This document shows, piece after piece, positions 5,201 to 6,168 of a DNA stretch of 6,168 nt. Below the pieces are notes generated by a model. That model worked only from the letters and a program-made list of their open reading frames with translations. It was not told where the DNA came from and made no database searches. Both the position numbers and the translations under genes were made by a program. Where the stretch lies: the NCBI GenBank assembly GCA_003507115.1, contig DNWN01000153.1, positions 1 to 6,168 of the forward strand, in the 5' to 3' direction. The stretch's first letter is position 1, and the number at the start of each line of letters is the position of its first letter. This DNA comes from Cryomorphaceae bacterium (lineage in GTDB: Bacteria; Bacteroidota; Bacteroidia; Flavobacteriales; Schleiferiaceae).

Positions 5201-6168
5201 CCGAGATTGAATTGTTTAATTTTTCGATACAACGTGCGCTCCGAGATGCCCAACTCCTCGGCCGCTTCTTTGCGACGTCCGCGATGGCGCTCGATGGCTT
5301 TGCGAATCATGTCGATTTCGAGGTCCTGAAGGGACAGGCGATCGGCCCCCTCTTCCGCCGATTCGACGTCCAGGGTCTCCTCCTCGGACATGATTTCGGT
5401 CGTATACGATTCTTCGCGTGGAGCGCTCGACGCCGGGGGGGTATAATTGTCATAGCGGGCCAACCCGGTCTGCGTGGAAGACACTGGCGCGGTGTTCATC
5501 TCCGGCATGTGCCCGGAGGCGAGGGACTGAACCGCTTGCTTCAAGTTGGAAATGTCCGCACGCATGTCAAACAAAACCTTGTACAGGATCTCGCGCTCCG
5601 TGTTGAATTCTGCGGAGGAAACCGCCTTGTCACTGCGCGCAGGCAAGTTGCTCCGATCAATTTCGGGGATGTAGCTGCGCAAGACCTCCGCCCCCAACTC
5701 CCGGTCGCTTTCCACCACGCTGAGCTGCTCAACTAAGTTTCGCAGTTGGCGGATGTTGCCCGGCCATCGGTAGGATTCGAGGACGCGGACCGCTTCCTCG
5801 TTCAATCGAACAGCGGGCACCCGGTATTTCTGCGAGAAGTCCTGCGCAAACTTGCGAAACAGCAAATGGATGTCGCCCTTGCGCTCCCGAAGCGGAGGCA
5901 GGTGAATTTCCACCGTGTTCAGTCGGTAATACAGGTCTTCGCGAAAATCATTCTTTTCCACGCTGCCGAGCATGTCGGCATTCGTGGCACCGACGACGCG
6001 CACATTGACTTTTTGGGCCTTGGAGGAGCCGACGCGGATGAATTCACCGCTTTCCAGGACGCGGAGGAGTCGCACCTGCGTCCCCAGAGGCAGCTCCCCT
6101 ACCTCGTCCATGAAGATGGTGCCGTTATCTGCCTCTTCGAAGTAGCCTTTTCGAGCCCCGGCTGCGCC
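5197..6168 (-). CDS. Sigma-54-dependent transcriptional activator (AAA+ and Fis-type HTH), N-terminus beyond the window
   Basis: The C-terminal 323 residues are visible; the reading frame stays open to the right edge, so the Met at 6111 is internal. The first visible residues GAAGARKGYFEEA are the region at and just after the GAFTGA loop that contacts sigma-54. Then come the Walker B element TIFMDE (17-22 of the visible part), sensor I region VVGATNAD (58-65), the arginine-finger segment FREDLYYRL (75-83), PPLRERKGDI, and the sensor II region WPGNIRQLRN. A linker includes EREILYKVLFDMRADISNLK, seen in Bacteroidota members next to lptE, and an acidic stretch EEETLDVESAEE. The Fis-type DNA-binding helices finish the protein (EAAEELGISERTLYRKIKQF). 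Walker A and any receiver domain lie outside. It would use ATP to open sigma-54 promoters. Its targets are unknown. Its stop overlaps the lptE start by 4 nt. Confidence 0.95.
   Translation of the reverse strand, partial: GAAGARKGYFEEADNGTIFMDEVGELPLGTQVRLLRVLESGEFIRVGSSKAQKVNVRVVGATNADMLGSVEKNDFREDLYYRLNTVEIHLPPLRERKGDIHLLFRKFAQDFSQKYRVPAVRLNEEAVRVLESYRWPGNIRQLRNLVEQLSVVESDRELGAEVLRSYIPEIDRSNLPARSDKAVSSAEFNTEREILYKVLFDMRADISNLKQAVQSLASGHMPEMNTAPVSSTQTGLARYDNYTPPASSAPREESYTTEIMSEEETLDVESAEEGADRLSLQDLEIDMIRKAIERHRGRRKEAAEELGISERTLYRKIKQFNLG

Noticed and set aside
5197..6111. Taking Met at 6109-6111 as the true start of the sigma-54 activator
   Set aside because: The frame continues upstream to the window edge with conserved AAA+ residues (RKGYFEEA, GTIF) leading into the Walker B Asp-Glu, so this Met is internal.

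Overview
The window looks like chromosomal DNA from a member of the Bacteroidota, moderately GC-rich for that phylum. The evidence is a block of five minus-strand genes with strong Bacteroidota character: a sigma-54 activator of the type that sits upstream of lptE, an LptE lipoprotein, a proline-rich protein with a C-terminal TPR-like segment, SecG, and then groES-groEL. A tRNA promoter candidate also matches the Bacteroidota -7 consensus TAnnTTTG. Assignment below phylum would be a guess.

Layout from left to right: (1) positions 1-52 hold the 5' part of a minus-strand tRNA-Leu(UAA), cut by the window edge, with its promoter candidate at 63-70. (2) Positions 161-958 hold the only plus-strand gene. 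It encodes an unusual protein whose first ~67 residues look like the start of a DUF3419/BtaA-type SAM:diacylglycerol 3-amino-3-carboxypropyl transferase, joined directly to a complete-looking multi-pass CTP-dependent lipid kinase domain (SEC59/dolichol-phytol kinase/DGK type). (3) A strong hairpin at 990-1020 separates this gene from the convergent groEL. (4) groEL (1064-2695) and groES (2716-2994) form a two-gene chaperonin operon, preceded by a leader with a near-palindrome and a hairpin. (5) A near-perfect intrinsic terminator (3090-3115) ends the upstream operon. (6) secG, the TPR-like gene, lptE and the sigma-54 regulator (3139-6168) overlap by 1-4 nt at each junction, so they almost certainly share one transcript whose start lies beyond the right edge.

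Functionally, the right-hand operon links envelope biogenesis (LptE for LPS delivery to the outer membrane, SecG for protein export) to a sigma-54-type activator, and it runs towards the general chaperonin GroEL/ES. The left-hand gene probably acts on membrane lipids. Its hybrid structure is the one clearly unexpected item in an otherwise housekeeping region.
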